34,432 nucleotides of DNA from Phycisphaeraceae bacterium (lineage in GTDB: Bacteria > Planctomycetota > Phycisphaerae > Phycisphaerales > Phycisphaeraceae), in assembly GCA_029260615.1 (NCBI GenBank), contig JAJDCX010000063.1, positions 1-34,432 on the forward strand. Direction: 5' to 3'. The notes beneath the pieces are model-generated. The model saw nothing but the letters and a program-made list of their open reading frames with translations. It was not told the DNA's origin and ran no database searches. How positions within the stretch are numbered: the first letter of the stretch is position 1; every line of letters starts with the position of its first letter. This document shows, piece after piece, positions 15,882 to 22,459 of this stretch. The translations under genes and the position numbers were made by a program.

Positions 15882-16319
15882 TCATTTTCCGTTCGCGGGC
15901 TCTTTGCCGGAGTATTTCTTGCCACCGATATTCGCGCGTCCAATTTCTGGATCAACCATGAATAACTTTGGCCGTCCCATCCAGAAGCCCATGACGGCTT
16001 CGGATTCGATATAGTACGCACCGTTGGGCCGGGCGTTGACTTCCACGGTCGATTCCGCTTCGGTCTTACATGAGACGAGGTGTCGGCCGGGGGGGACTGT
16101 AGCGTAGACGTATCCGTTGGGTTTGAGTTTGCCTACGAGTTCGTCATCGACCTTGATCTTGAACGTCACTGCCGAGCCTTGGAACTCGCCGTGGCGGTAG
16201 ACATAAATCACCGCCTCGCCAGACGTGTGTCTTACTTCGGTGAAATTTCGTCCTTTTGCCTGACAGCCGCTGACGGCGCAGGCGATCAGTAAAAGGATGG
16301 TGATATAAATTTGTTTCAT
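15882..16319 (-). CDS. Small lipoprotein, DUF2846-like
   Basis: 145 residues. The N-terminus MKQIYITILLLIACAVSGC is a lipoprotein signal peptide with C19 as the modified cysteine. The mature part has AVIYVYRHGEFQGSAVTFKI, VDDELVGKLKPNGYVYATVP and PGRHLVSCKTE, a pattern close to DUF2846, a beta-rich domain of unknown function. ANIGGKKYSGKEPANGK at the end is polar. GGAGG lies six bases before ATG 16319. Expected location is the periplasmic face of a membrane. It is monocistronic as far as can be seen. Confidence 0.82.
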   Translation of the reverse strand: MKQIYITILLLIACAVSGCQAKGRNFTEVRHTSGEAVIYVYRHGEFQGSAVTFKIKVDDELVGKLKPNGYVYATVPPGRHLVSCKTEAESTVEVNARPNGAYYIESEAVMGFWMGRPKLFMVDPEIGRANIGGKKYSGKEPANGK

Positions 16320-16414
16320 CCGAGGCCTCCGGCTGGATCGGTGATTGATCCGGGTATTTGTGCGATCGGTAGTGACCTGATCGAACCGCGCGGCTGTGTG
16401 TCACCTGAAAAAGC

Positions 16415-16442
16415 GGGTGCCACGGCAGCTTCTACCGTGCCC
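16415..16442. repeat. REP-like imperfect palindrome
   Basis: GGGTGCCACGG (16415-16425) and CCGTGCCC (16435-16442) form a GC-rich stem with a 3-nt bulge and loop CAGCTTCTA. GGGTGCCACGGCAGCTT resembles palindromic elements I have seen in planctomycete genomes. This copy looks degenerate. The surrounding 16320-16586 has no gene I can support. Confidence 0.4.
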
Positions 16443-16586
16443 TATCAGGCGATGGGCATTAGTCATTGGTTGTACTCAAATATACACGCCAACACAACGC
16501 GTCGCGTGTCTGCGGGGGAAGTGATTGGGCGGCGGCCGTTACAGAGGCAAGACGTTCGAATATGGGTCACAGATCTGTCACGACCG

Positions 16587-17615
16587 TCACACGCGGTCCT
16601 TGGGTGAGATCGAACGGGTGACTTTGAATGCCCGGTTGCCGCGGTATTGGCCTAGTTGGCCGATGTATTTGCGTTTGCCTTCGACGGAGAGGGAAAGCGG
16701 GCTGGAGGCGGGTTTGCCGGTGAGGACGATGTCGCCGACCTGGAGGTTTATGAGGTCATTGACGTTCATGGTGGTGTCGGCCAGGATGGTGGTGACATCG
16801 AGCTTGGCGGTTTCGAGATGACCTTCCAGACGGACACGGAGTTGATCGTCTTTCTTGTTCTTTTTGTAGGCGGCCCAGGTCTGGTTGGACAGCTTGTCGA
16901 TCACGGGCTCGATGACGTTGTAGGGGATGCACAGGCTCATGGTGCCGGCCCGGCTGCCCATCTTGACCTCGAAGTTGACGACGACCACAACCTCGTTGGG
17001 CGGGACGATCTGGACGAGTGCGGGGTTGCTCTCGCATTCTTCGAGTTGGAAATTCAACGGTGAGATGTTCGCCCAAGCCTCGGCCAGGCCGGCCTTCGCT
17101 TTGTCGATGATCTTGCTGACCAGGCGTAATTCGATCGCGGTCAGCGGGCGTTGGGGGATGAAGAGGTCGGCGTTGGACCCACCCAGCAGGCGGTCGATGA
17201 CCGGGTAGATGATCAGCGGGCTGATCTCCAGACACATGTTCCCGTCCAGAGGTTCGCAGGACAGGAGGTTAAAACAGGTCGGGGTCGGCAGGGAGTGGGT
17301 GAACTCGCTGAAGGTCATCTGCTCGATGTTGGCTACCTTGACCTCGACGATCGTGCGGAGGAAGCCCGAGAGCAGGGCCCCGTAGCTGCGGGCGAAGGCC
17401 TCGTGCAGCGTCTGGAGGGCACGCATCTGGTCCTTGCTGACACGCTCGGGGCGTTTGAAATCGTAATCACGGACCTCGATGTCTTCGGTGCCGCCGATCC
17501 GCCGGCTGCTGTAGAAGACCCGGGTAGCTTGCGAAGAGGATTCCTCATCGTCACCGCCTGAGTCTACGGCCGAGAGCAGGGCATCAATATCGTTTTGGTC
17601 AAGCAGGTCGGACAT
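16587..17615 (-). CDS. fliM: Flagellar motor switch protein FliM
   Basis: 342 residues. FliM sits in the C-ring, binds phosphorylated CheY through its N-terminus and switches rotation. LDQNDIDALLSAVDSG (residues 5-20) is the CheY-binding segment. The middle CheC-like domain includes RVSKDQMRALQTLHEAFARS and FLRTIVEVKVANIEQMTFSEF, then the CFNLLSCEPLDGNMCLEISP strand region. The C-terminal SpoA domain holds LDVTTILADTTMNVNDLINL and GDIVLTGKPASSPLSLSV. It is unusual in having no other flagellar or chemotaxis gene beside it, apart from a CheY-like receiver about 10 kb away. It diverges from the DsbD gene across a 136-base gap. Confidence 0.96.
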   Translation of the reverse strand: MSDLLDQNDIDALLSAVDSGGDDEESSSQATRVFYSSRRIGGTEDIEVRDYDFKRPERVSKDQMRALQTLHEAFARSYGALLSGFLRTIVEVKVANIEQMTFSEFTHSLPTPTCFNLLSCEPLDGNMCLEISPLIIYPVIDRLLGGSNADLFIPQRPLTAIELRLVSKIIDKAKAGLAEAWANISPLNFQLEECESNPALVQIVPPNEVVVVVNFEVKMGSRAGTMSLCIPYNVIEPVIDKLSNQTWAAYKKNKKDDQLRVRLEGHLETAKLDVTTILADTTMNVNDLINLQVGDIVLTGKPASSPLSLSVEGKRKYIGQLGQYRGNRAFKVTRSISPKDRV

Positions 17616-17751
17616 AATTGATTAGTACCGGGGTCCTGTTATCAAAGAGTTACGAGAGTGTTATCGGCCTTCTTGGCGGTTGGGCTTCAATACATGTTCG
17701 GCAAAGAGGTGATGTAGGAATAGAAGCGGTAGAATATGTGGTTAGGTGAGC

Positions 17752-19725
17752 ATGAAGCGATTTTTTAGAGATAGGCGTTGGCGTGTGTGGCGTGAGGCTT
17801 GCCGGCTCACGGCGGGGGGTGGCATTGGCATCGCACTCTTGGTGATATCGGTGATGGCGGGGGGCGTGAGTGCCCAGGATACGGTACTTTCGACAGTGGG
17901 CGATCAGAAAGTGCGCATCCATGCGGTATGGCTGGATGAGCAGGCCCGTCCTGGGGGGCAGAATGTCTTGGCGGTCGTATTTGATGTGATCGAGGATTGG
18001 CACATCGCTTCGGATAAAGATCAGGCTGTAGTCGGCAAGTTCAAGCCGTACTTCACGAAGGTAACCGTCAAGACAGACGACCCATGCCTGACGTTTGGGC
18101 CGGCCCAGTTCCCTAAGCCACACAAGCTCAGTGTCGGCGGACTCCCCGAGCCGATAGCGGTCTTTGATGGGCGGGTGGTGGTTTACCTGCCCGTGCTTGT
18201 GGCAAATGAGACCCAGCCGGGGAAAGTCAGCGTCGAGGTCGCGGCTAGCTACCAGGCCTGCGATGACCTGACCTGCGACTTCCCGGTGAAAGTGCGTGTC
18301 GATGCGGAATTGGAAGTGGTCGCGGTGGACACGGTCGTCGCAAGTGGCAGGGGATCGGCTGAATTATTTGAGGCGTTTGATCCCGCTGCTTTTCAGACGA
18401 TGGGGGGCATGCCAACAGGGGAGTCCTCAACCGCGGATGTGCGCCAGGAGAAAGTGAATCTCCTGATCGTCGAGATAGACCCCTCGGGCCCCATGGGCTT
18501 CGCATTGCTGTTGATACTGGCGGCGGCGGGGGGATTGCTGTTGAACTTTACGCCCTGCGTGCTGCCGGTGATCCCGATCAAGATATTGGGTCTTGCACAG
18601 ACCGCAGGCAACCGTAGAAAAACCCTGGCGCTAGGATCTGTGATGGCGATGGGGGTGGTGAGTTTCTGGCTGGGGATAGGCGTGGCGATCGCTGGGGTCA
18701 GCGGGTTCACCGCATCAAATCAGCTGTTCCAGTACCCGGCGTTCTCGATCACCGTCGGCATTATCATCGCGGTCATGGCGGTGGGGATGTGCGGGTTGTT
18801 CGCGGTGAAGCTGCCGAACTTTGTCTATTCAATCAGCCCCAAGCATGACAGCTACGCCGGGTCGTTTGGGTTTGGTGTGATGACGGCGGTTTTATCCACG
18901 CCCTGCACCGCGCCGATGATGGGCGCGGCGGCGGCGTGGGCGGCGACACAGAACCCCGGCTCAACCCTCGCAACCTTCACCGCGATCGGTGTCGGGATGG
19001 CGCTGCCGTACCTGGTCCTCTCGGCCAATCCGAAACTGGTCGACCGTCTGCCTCGGTCGGGCCCGGGCAGCGAACTCCTTAAACAAGTCATGGGGCTGTT
19101 GATGCTGGCGGCTGCGGCGTTCTTTGTCGGTGCGGGGATCAGTGGGCTGATGAGTGACGGCACGCAAGCTGCGCCCAAGGGGCATTGGTGGGTGGTCGGT
19201 GCGCTGGTTGCTATGGCGGGTGCCTGGTTGATCGTCCGCGTCTTCCAAGCGACACGGTCACCGGTAAAGCGGGGCGTCTTTGTGATTTTTGGGCTGGTAT
19301 TGATCGCCGCTGGCGGGCTTGGGGCAAAAGCCATGACCCAACGCGACACATGGGTTTACTACACACCGCAACGCTTCGAGCGGGCGCTGGCCGAGGGCAA
19401 CGTGGTATTGCTGGACTTCACCGCCGACTGGTGCGCCAACTGCCACCTGTTGGAACTGACCGTCCTGGATACAGATGAGGTCTCGGATTTGTTACGTAGC
19501 CCCGGCGTCGTCGCGATGAAAGTCGACCTCACCGGCGGATACCCCGATGGCAAACTCAAACTCAAACAGACCGGCTCGGTCACCATCCCCTGGCTGGTCA
19601 TCACCACCCCCGATGGCAGCGAAGTCTTCAAAGCCAACTGGTACACCGCGACCCAGATCACCGACGCCCTGAGCCAGGCAAAACGATCGGCTACCGTAAA
19701 ATCATCTCCCTCGAACAACCACTAG
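17752..19725 (+). CDS. DsbD-type thiol:disulfide interchange protein
   Basis: 657 residues in the DsbD order. A signal peptide spans about 1-42 (cut after GVSA). A periplasmic DsbD-alpha-like domain has YQACDDLTCDFP with its cysteine pair at about 170 and 175. The membrane domain has eight or so helices, with one cysteine in NFTPCVLPV (about 269) and one in STPCTAPM (about 385). The thioredoxin-like end carries DWCANCHLLE (561 and 564). Electrons pass from cytoplasmic thioredoxin to periplasmic proteins, for disulfide repair or cytochrome c maturation. ATG at 17752 follows AGGTGAG; a GTG at 17746 is possible. The stop is 18 bases before the RidA gene, so the two are probably cotranscribed. 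Confidence 0.93.
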   Translation: MKRFFRDRRWRVWREACRLTAGGGIGIALLVISVMAGGVSAQDTVLSTVGDQKVRIHAVWLDEQARPGGQNVLAVVFDVIEDWHIASDKDQAVVGKFKPYFTKVTVKTDDPCLTFGPAQFPKPHKLSVGGLPEPIAVFDGRVVVYLPVLVANETQPGKVSVEVAASYQACDDLTCDFPVKVRVDAELEVVAVDTVVASGRGSAELFEAFDPAAFQTMGGMPTGESSTADVRQEKVNLLIVEIDPSGPMGFALLLILAAAGGLLLNFTPCVLPVIPIKILGLAQTAGNRRKTLALGSVMAMGVVSFWLGIGVAIAGVSGFTASNQLFQYPAFSITVGIIIAVMAVGMCGLFAVKLPNFVYSISPKHDSYAGSFGFGVMTAVLSTPCTAPMMGAAAAWAATQNPGSTLATFTAIGVGMALPYLVLSANPKLVDRLPRSGPGSELLKQVMGLLMLAAAAFFVGAGISGLMSDGTQAAPKGHWWVVGALVAMAGAWLIVRVFQATRSPVKRGVFVIFGLVLIAAGGLGAKAMTQRDTWVYYTPQRFERALAEGNVVLLDFTADWCANCHLLELTVLDTDEVSDLLRSPGVVAMKVDLTGGYPDGKLKLKQTGSVTIPWLVITTPDGSEVFKANWYTATQITDALSQAKRSATVKSSPSNNH

Positions 19726-19743
19726 CCCCCAGACCCCACGCGC

Positions 19744-20205
19744 ATGAACCTCAAAGCAAAACTTACCGATCTGGGCCTGACACTACCCCCCGCACCCAAA
19801 GCCGTCGCCGCCTACCTCCCCGCGATCAGGGCGGGTGACCTGATTATCGTCAGCGGACAACTCCCCCTGGAAGACGGTCAACTCACCGTCACCGGCCCGG
19901 TCCCGTCATCCACCTCCCTTGAAGCCGCTCAAAACGCCGCGCGACGTTGTGTCCTCAACGCACTGGCGGCCGTGGACCCACTTATCGATAGCGACTGGTC
20001 ACGTCTGGTCCGTGTTGCCCGTGTCGGCGTCTTTGTCGCCAGCGACCCCACTTTCACCGACCAACACCTGGTCGCCAACGGTGCCAGCGAATTGTTACTT
20101 GAGATCTTCGGAGAACTAGGCCGCCACGCCCGCGCGGCCGTGGGTGTGCCTTGCCTGCCGTTGGGGGCGTCGGTGGAGGTGGAGTTTATGTTTGAGGTGA
20201 GGTAG
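19744..20205 (+). CDS. RidA/YjgF family protein
   Basis: 153 residues. The start LKAKLTDLGLTLPPAPKAVA and the block LIIVSGQLPLEDGQL belong to the larger TdcF-like RidA group. ARRCVLNALAAVDPLIDSDW and RHARAAVGVPCLPLGASVEVE follow, the last with the conserved Arg and the Gly/Val strand. RidA hydrolyses reactive enamine or imine intermediates from PLP enzymes; in this subgroup the substrate is uncertain. It follows the DsbD-type gene by 18 bases. The codon choice shifts to C-rich in the last part of the DsbD gene and in this gene. Confidence 0.9.
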   Translation: MNLKAKLTDLGLTLPPAPKAVAAYLPAIRAGDLIIVSGQLPLEDGQLTVTGPVPSSTSLEAAQNAARRCVLNALAAVDPLIDSDWSRLVRVARVGVFVASDPTFTDQHLVANGASELLLEIFGELGRHARAAVGVPCLPLGASVEVEFMFEVR

Positions 20206-20581
20206 GTACAGGCACATGACCAGCCCACGCCGACTCAATTAGGGATCTGGCATCTTTTTGCTCCCTTTTCACGCCACCGCGGGTATCTTGGCCTGACTCG
20301 GCCCGGACCGCGCAAAAGGGCAAGAAACACGAAATTCCCGTCTGTTGCAACTCCTGTAACAGCAATCAATTAGATATTTCATAGTATTTATCTCCGTTAA
20401 AAACTGTGGCTATCGGACCCAACTGCACGATCAGGGTTGTATGGCAGCGGCTATGTGGCCCTGCCCCCGGATTCCCCCCGGATTTCCCCCGGATTCCCCG
20501 GGTTCATTCCTGGGCGTCCCCGGTCGCCGCGTAGGCGGCCAAAGGAATCGGCCCTGGACCACTTAGGCAAGGAGCCTGAAC
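20206..20581. other. Long leader / intergenic region upstream of the 80-residue membrane protein
   Basis: 376 bases without a gene. An AT-rich part (about 20365-20405) could hold a promoter, though no clear boxes stand out. Three direct copies of a CCCCCGGATT unit (about 20464-20497) follow. Then GCCGC/GCGGC makes a 5-bp hairpin (20526-20539). Last, AGGC/GCCT (20565-20577) closes a loop that contains the AAGGA of the ribosome-binding site. The last arrangement would leave the Shine-Dalgarno in a hairpin loop seven bases before the ATG and may tune translation. Confidence 0.5.
20464..20497 (+). repeat. Three tandem CCCCCGGATT units
   Basis: Units of CCCCCGGATT followed by C, T or CC recur with 11-12-base spacing. 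They lie in the leader of the small membrane protein, about 85-120 bases before its start codon. Confidence 0.6.
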
Positions 20582-20824
20582 ATGAAAGAAGTAATCGGTA
20601 ACGTGCGTGGCATTATCGGCTTGTCCATCGAACTTGGCATCAGCCTCATCGCGGTCGCTGTGCTGGTGCAGATCCTGTTCGGGACGACGAGCTTCTTCGG
20701 ACAGGACGTGGTGGCGAACATCACGCAACTGATCACGAGCTTCGGTCAGAACGGCCTGGTTGGACTGTTCGCGTTCGCTGTGTTGCTGTACGTCTTCAAC
20801 AAGCAGGCCAAGCAGATCGCCTGA
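20582..20824 (+). CDS. Two-helix small membrane protein
   Basis: 80 residues, no named family recognised. Two hydrophobic segments (about 11-34 and 57-74) flank a polar/amphipathic connector containing FFGQDVVANITQLITSFGQ. The C-terminus is basic (NKQAKQIA). The architecture is holin- or small-pore-like, but that is only a topological resemblance. The gene looks real: AAGGAG lies seven bases before the ATG, codon use matches the genome, and a strong terminator follows 54 bases after the stop. It appears to be a one-gene transcript with a long leader, which fits a well-expressed structural or regulatory membrane peptide. Confidence 0.75.
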   Translation: MKEVIGNVRGIIGLSIELGISLIAVAVLVQILFGTTSFFGQDVVANITQLITSFGQNGLVGLFAFAVLLYVFNKQAKQIA

Positions 20825-20877
20825 CCCGCAAGACACCGTAAACAAGCACCCTCCCAGGTGCCTCATACCCCTCACGG

Positions 20878-20904
20878 CCCCGCAACGGATTGCGGGGCTG
20901 TTTT
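20878..20904 (+). terminator. Rho-independent terminator after the 80-residue gene
   Basis: CCCCGCAA / TTGCGGGG form an 8-bp perfect stem with loop CGGA, followed by CTGTTTTA. It is the clearest intrinsic terminator in the window. Confidence 0.88.
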
Positions 20905-20977
20905 ATTATGGCGATTGGGGAAAAGATTTATCTTTTTTTTAGTTATTCAAATCACACATCACACATTGTAAATCAAC

Positions 20978-21145
20978 GATCTAAAAGGCCTCACAGTGTT
21001 CCGGCGGTAACGGCAGGCGCGGGGTCAGCGGGACCGGGTCGTGCCCGCGTCCTGTGATCCGTTATCTAGCCGGGACGGTCCGCTACCAAGGTTGCGATCG
21101 GGTGCCCCCGATCACAACAGCCCTCGAGTCCCGGTCCTTTTAATC
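20978..21145 (+). ncRNA. Candidate structured RNA with a three-way junction
   Basis: Hand folding gives three helices. P1 closes the ends: GAT-C-TAAAAGG (20978-20988) with CCTTTTAATC (21136-21145), ten pairs and one bulged C. P2 is GGTAACGG (21006-21013) with CCGTTATC (21059-21066), stacked after a 4-nt bulge on CAGGCGCGGG (21014-21023) with CCCGCG-T-CCTG (21044-21054). P3 is CCGGGAC (21070-21076) with GTCCCGG (21128-21134), inside which GTTG.GATCGGG (21091-21102) pairs with CCCGATC.CAAC (21107-21118). No open reading frame explains this. It is not RNase P, SRP RNA or tmRNA by their conserved strings. A 6S-like role was considered but no motif supports it. Strand is inferred from the flanking transcript. 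Confidence 0.5.
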
Positions 21146-21249
21146 TTTGGATGCTCGGGGTAGCTGTCGATCGTCGCCGTGAGGTTGTCGGCAGACGCTC
21201 CCGCCCCCGGATATCAATCCAAGGATAAGTTACGCCTCCACCCTTGGAT
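21145..21249 (+). promoter_or_regulatory. Second hairpin with two alternative 5'/3' partners
   Basis: CTTTGGAT (21145-21152) pairs with ATCCAAGG (21217-21224) to close a hairpin that also contains TCGGGG/CCCCGG (21155-21160 with 21205-21210) and CTGTCGA/TCGGCAG (21164-21170 with 21188-21194). The same ATCCAAGG is also perfectly complementary to CCTTGGAT at 21242-21249. The three strands could therefore switch between two exclusive helices, as in a riboswitch or attenuator. No ligand class is recognised and no T-run follows. Confidence 0.35.
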
Positions 21250-21260
21250 GACGCGACAGG

Positions 21261-21274
21261 TTTGTGCGCACAAA
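21261..21274. promoter_or_regulatory. Perfect palindrome TTTGTGCGCACAAA, candidate operator
   Basis: A 14-bp perfect palindrome. A near copy, TTGTGCGCACGA, lies at 21375-21386, 114 bases away. Paired palindromes in a noncoding stretch suggest a dimeric DNA-binding protein. The protein is unknown. Confidence 0.35.
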
Positions 21275-21424
21275 GGCGGCTATTGGGGGTGTTGGGATTG
21301 GTGTAAGTGGTGGGTGGTACGGGGGGTAAAAAAATGTTTGGTTTGCGCGATTTTTGGTGGGAGAATCGGTCAGATTGTGCGCACGAAAGCGGGTGTTGAC
21401 CCCATCATTCTCTATCATCGATTC

Positions 21425-21446
21425 TAAGGTTCCTGACACCTTTTTC
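21425..21446 (+). repeat. Left copy of a 22-bp inverted repeat
   Basis: TAAGGTTCCTGACACCTTTT (first 20 of 22 bases) occurs here and, perfectly reverse-complemented, at 23556-23577. The core GGTTCCTGACACC is a string often found around IS200/RAYT-type transposase genes. The two copies bound 2.15 kb with three small genes. Confidence 0.75.
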
Positions 21447-21476
21447 CGCTCCGGAGGAGGTGGGGGAGGGGAGTGT

Positions 21477-21503
21477 CCGCAGATTTCGCAGATGACGCAG
21501 ATT
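21477..21503. repeat. CGCAGAT triple repeat
   Basis: CCGCAGATTTCGCAGATGAC then GCAGATT: three CGCAGAT units at 9-base spacing. It is of the same kind as strings at 11012 and 15838. Confidence 0.5.
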
Positions 21504-21535
21504 GGGGAGTCACTTGCTGAGGGACACTGAATAAT

Positions 21536-21570
21536 GGTGTCTGACACCGTTTCTTTTCCGTTTCTTTTCC
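21536..21570. repeat. Palindrome GGTGTCTGACACC with adjoining tandem duplication
   Basis: GGTGTC-T-GACACC (21536-21548) shares its GACACC half with the 22-bp inverted repeats. It is followed at once by two head-to-tail copies of GTTTCTTTTCC (21549-21559 and 21560-21570). Confidence 0.55.
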
Positions 21571-21734
21571 CATTTATTACAATAAATCACTAGATTTGGA
21601 TATATTTCCCTTTACTCGCCAGTCGTTGCACGCTATCAACAACTGAAGTTTTCTACTTGATCTTCCTGTCGCGGGGCTCTGCTCCAGCCCAAGACAGGCA
21701 ATTGCTGGAGCGACACAACCGGAAGGAATGATTC

Positions 21735-22028
21735 ATGAAAGTCACAAATATCGAGGGGACAAGCGGCAAAGATTGTAAATGCTGCGGTACTTGGTTGAAA
21801 CATTGGAGTAACGGCAGTGGTCTCACGCTTCCTATCCACTGTTCGGTTGAGAATTGCAGTAATAAGTGCGAGGTCGGTGCGCATGTCCAAAAAGTTGATC
21901 CGACCGACCGGAGTACTTACATAGTTCCGCTGTGTAAAAGACACAACAGTGAAACCGAGAAGTCGCTTGAAGTTGGTAGTACTAGACTCGTTTCGGACAA
22001 GGAAAGTGATAATTGTGAGACTGAATAA
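21735..22028 (+). CDS. Small Cys/His-rich HNH-like (treble-clef) protein
   Basis: 97 residues. Cysteines are arranged as CKCC, C...C (HCSVENCSN), then GAHVQK, and finally YIVPLCKRHNSE. The GAHV ... PLC..HN pattern is that of an HNH/treble-clef zinc fold, here about half the size of a normal HNH nuclease domain. Similar tiny proteins appear in scattered bacterial genomes, as I recall them, without known function. The ATG follows GGAAGGAATGATTC. Composition is more AT-rich than the genome. It lies inside the 22-bp inverted repeats. A nuclease role is possible but a plain zinc-binding protein is equally likely. Confidence 0.7.
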   Translation: MKVTNIEGTSGKDCKCCGTWLKHWSNGSGLTLPIHCSVENCSNKCEVGAHVQKVDPTDRSTYIVPLCKRHNSETEKSLEVGSTRLVSDKESDNCETE

Positions 22029-22459
22029 GATGCCAATGAACCACACTGCGCATCTGTCATCTGGATTACGATGGGGTCTAACCCGAACGTCTTATTCGGC
22101 TTCTACCGTCTGTGCGACACGATAAACCTTTTAATGAGCCAGACGATGCCGAGACGAAAAACGGGGGTCTAACCCCGTTTCGATTCCCGTGATGGCCCAT
22201 GCTGTGTTTATAGGGGCTTATCCCCTTTTCTTACTCTGATTGCAAATAGAGGGGGTTATTCAGAGACCCCATTATATAGTCTGGACGTAAAAGAGGCTCC
22301 CGTCAAGAGGTTGTGAAAATAATTCTTGTCAAATCGCTACAGATGGAATAAACTGCCCTCAGGTCAAGCTGTAGCGTGTTAGGGAAAATCCAATAATGAC
22401 TGGACCAAAGAACCCGAGAGGGTCAGGTTCAAATGTGTCACTAGCAATGGAGTGAAGAT
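22029..22459. other. Hairpin-rich noncoding stretch
   Basis: 431 bases with no supported gene. Short stems follow one another: GGG-GTCTAA-CCC (about 22073-22084), ACGGGG-GTCTAA-CCCCGT (22161-22178), GGGG-CTTAT-CCCC followed by TTTTC (22213-22229), GGGG/CCCC (22251-22270), CGCTACAG/CTGTAGCG (22335-22342 with 22369-22376) and ACCC-GAGA-GGGT near 22412. Two stems share the loop GTCTAA. CAGAGAC (22261-22267) and ATATAGTCTGG (22274-22284) recall the R and S strings of group I introns, but lie too close together for a normal core. Its nature is open. Confidence 0.45.

Larger units (their letters stand above)
21275..21734. other. Noncoding stretch before the HNH-like gene
   Basis: No convincing gene in about 460 bases. 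It holds a G-rich run (about 21285-21327), the second GTGCGCAC site, the left 22-bp inverted repeat (21425-21446), a CGCAGAT repeat cluster (21477-21503), the palindrome GGTGTCTGACACC (21536-21548) and an 11-bp tandem duplication GTTTCTTTTCC (21549-21570). Small open frames here lack codon bias and ribosome sites. Confidence 0.5.

Noticed and set aside
16311-16607. 98-codon plus-strand ORF between the lipoprotein and fliM
   Set aside because: No ribosome site, no conserved sequence, and it overlaps the REP-like repeat and the fliM end.
20978-21145. 6S RNA, SRP RNA, RNase P RNA or tmRNA
   Set aside because: Their conserved strings are missing and the three-way junction does not match their layouts; 6S is the least firmly excluded because of the similar length.
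21230-21547. Minus-strand 105-residue ORF with several Cys and a Pro run
   Set aside because: It runs through the inverted repeat, the CGCAGAT repeat and the palindromes, which explain its composition; no start-site support.
22150-22200. tRNA gene, from the TTTCGATTC T-loop-like string
   Set aside because: The flanking five bases on each side do not pair and no acceptor, D or anticodon arm can be drawn.
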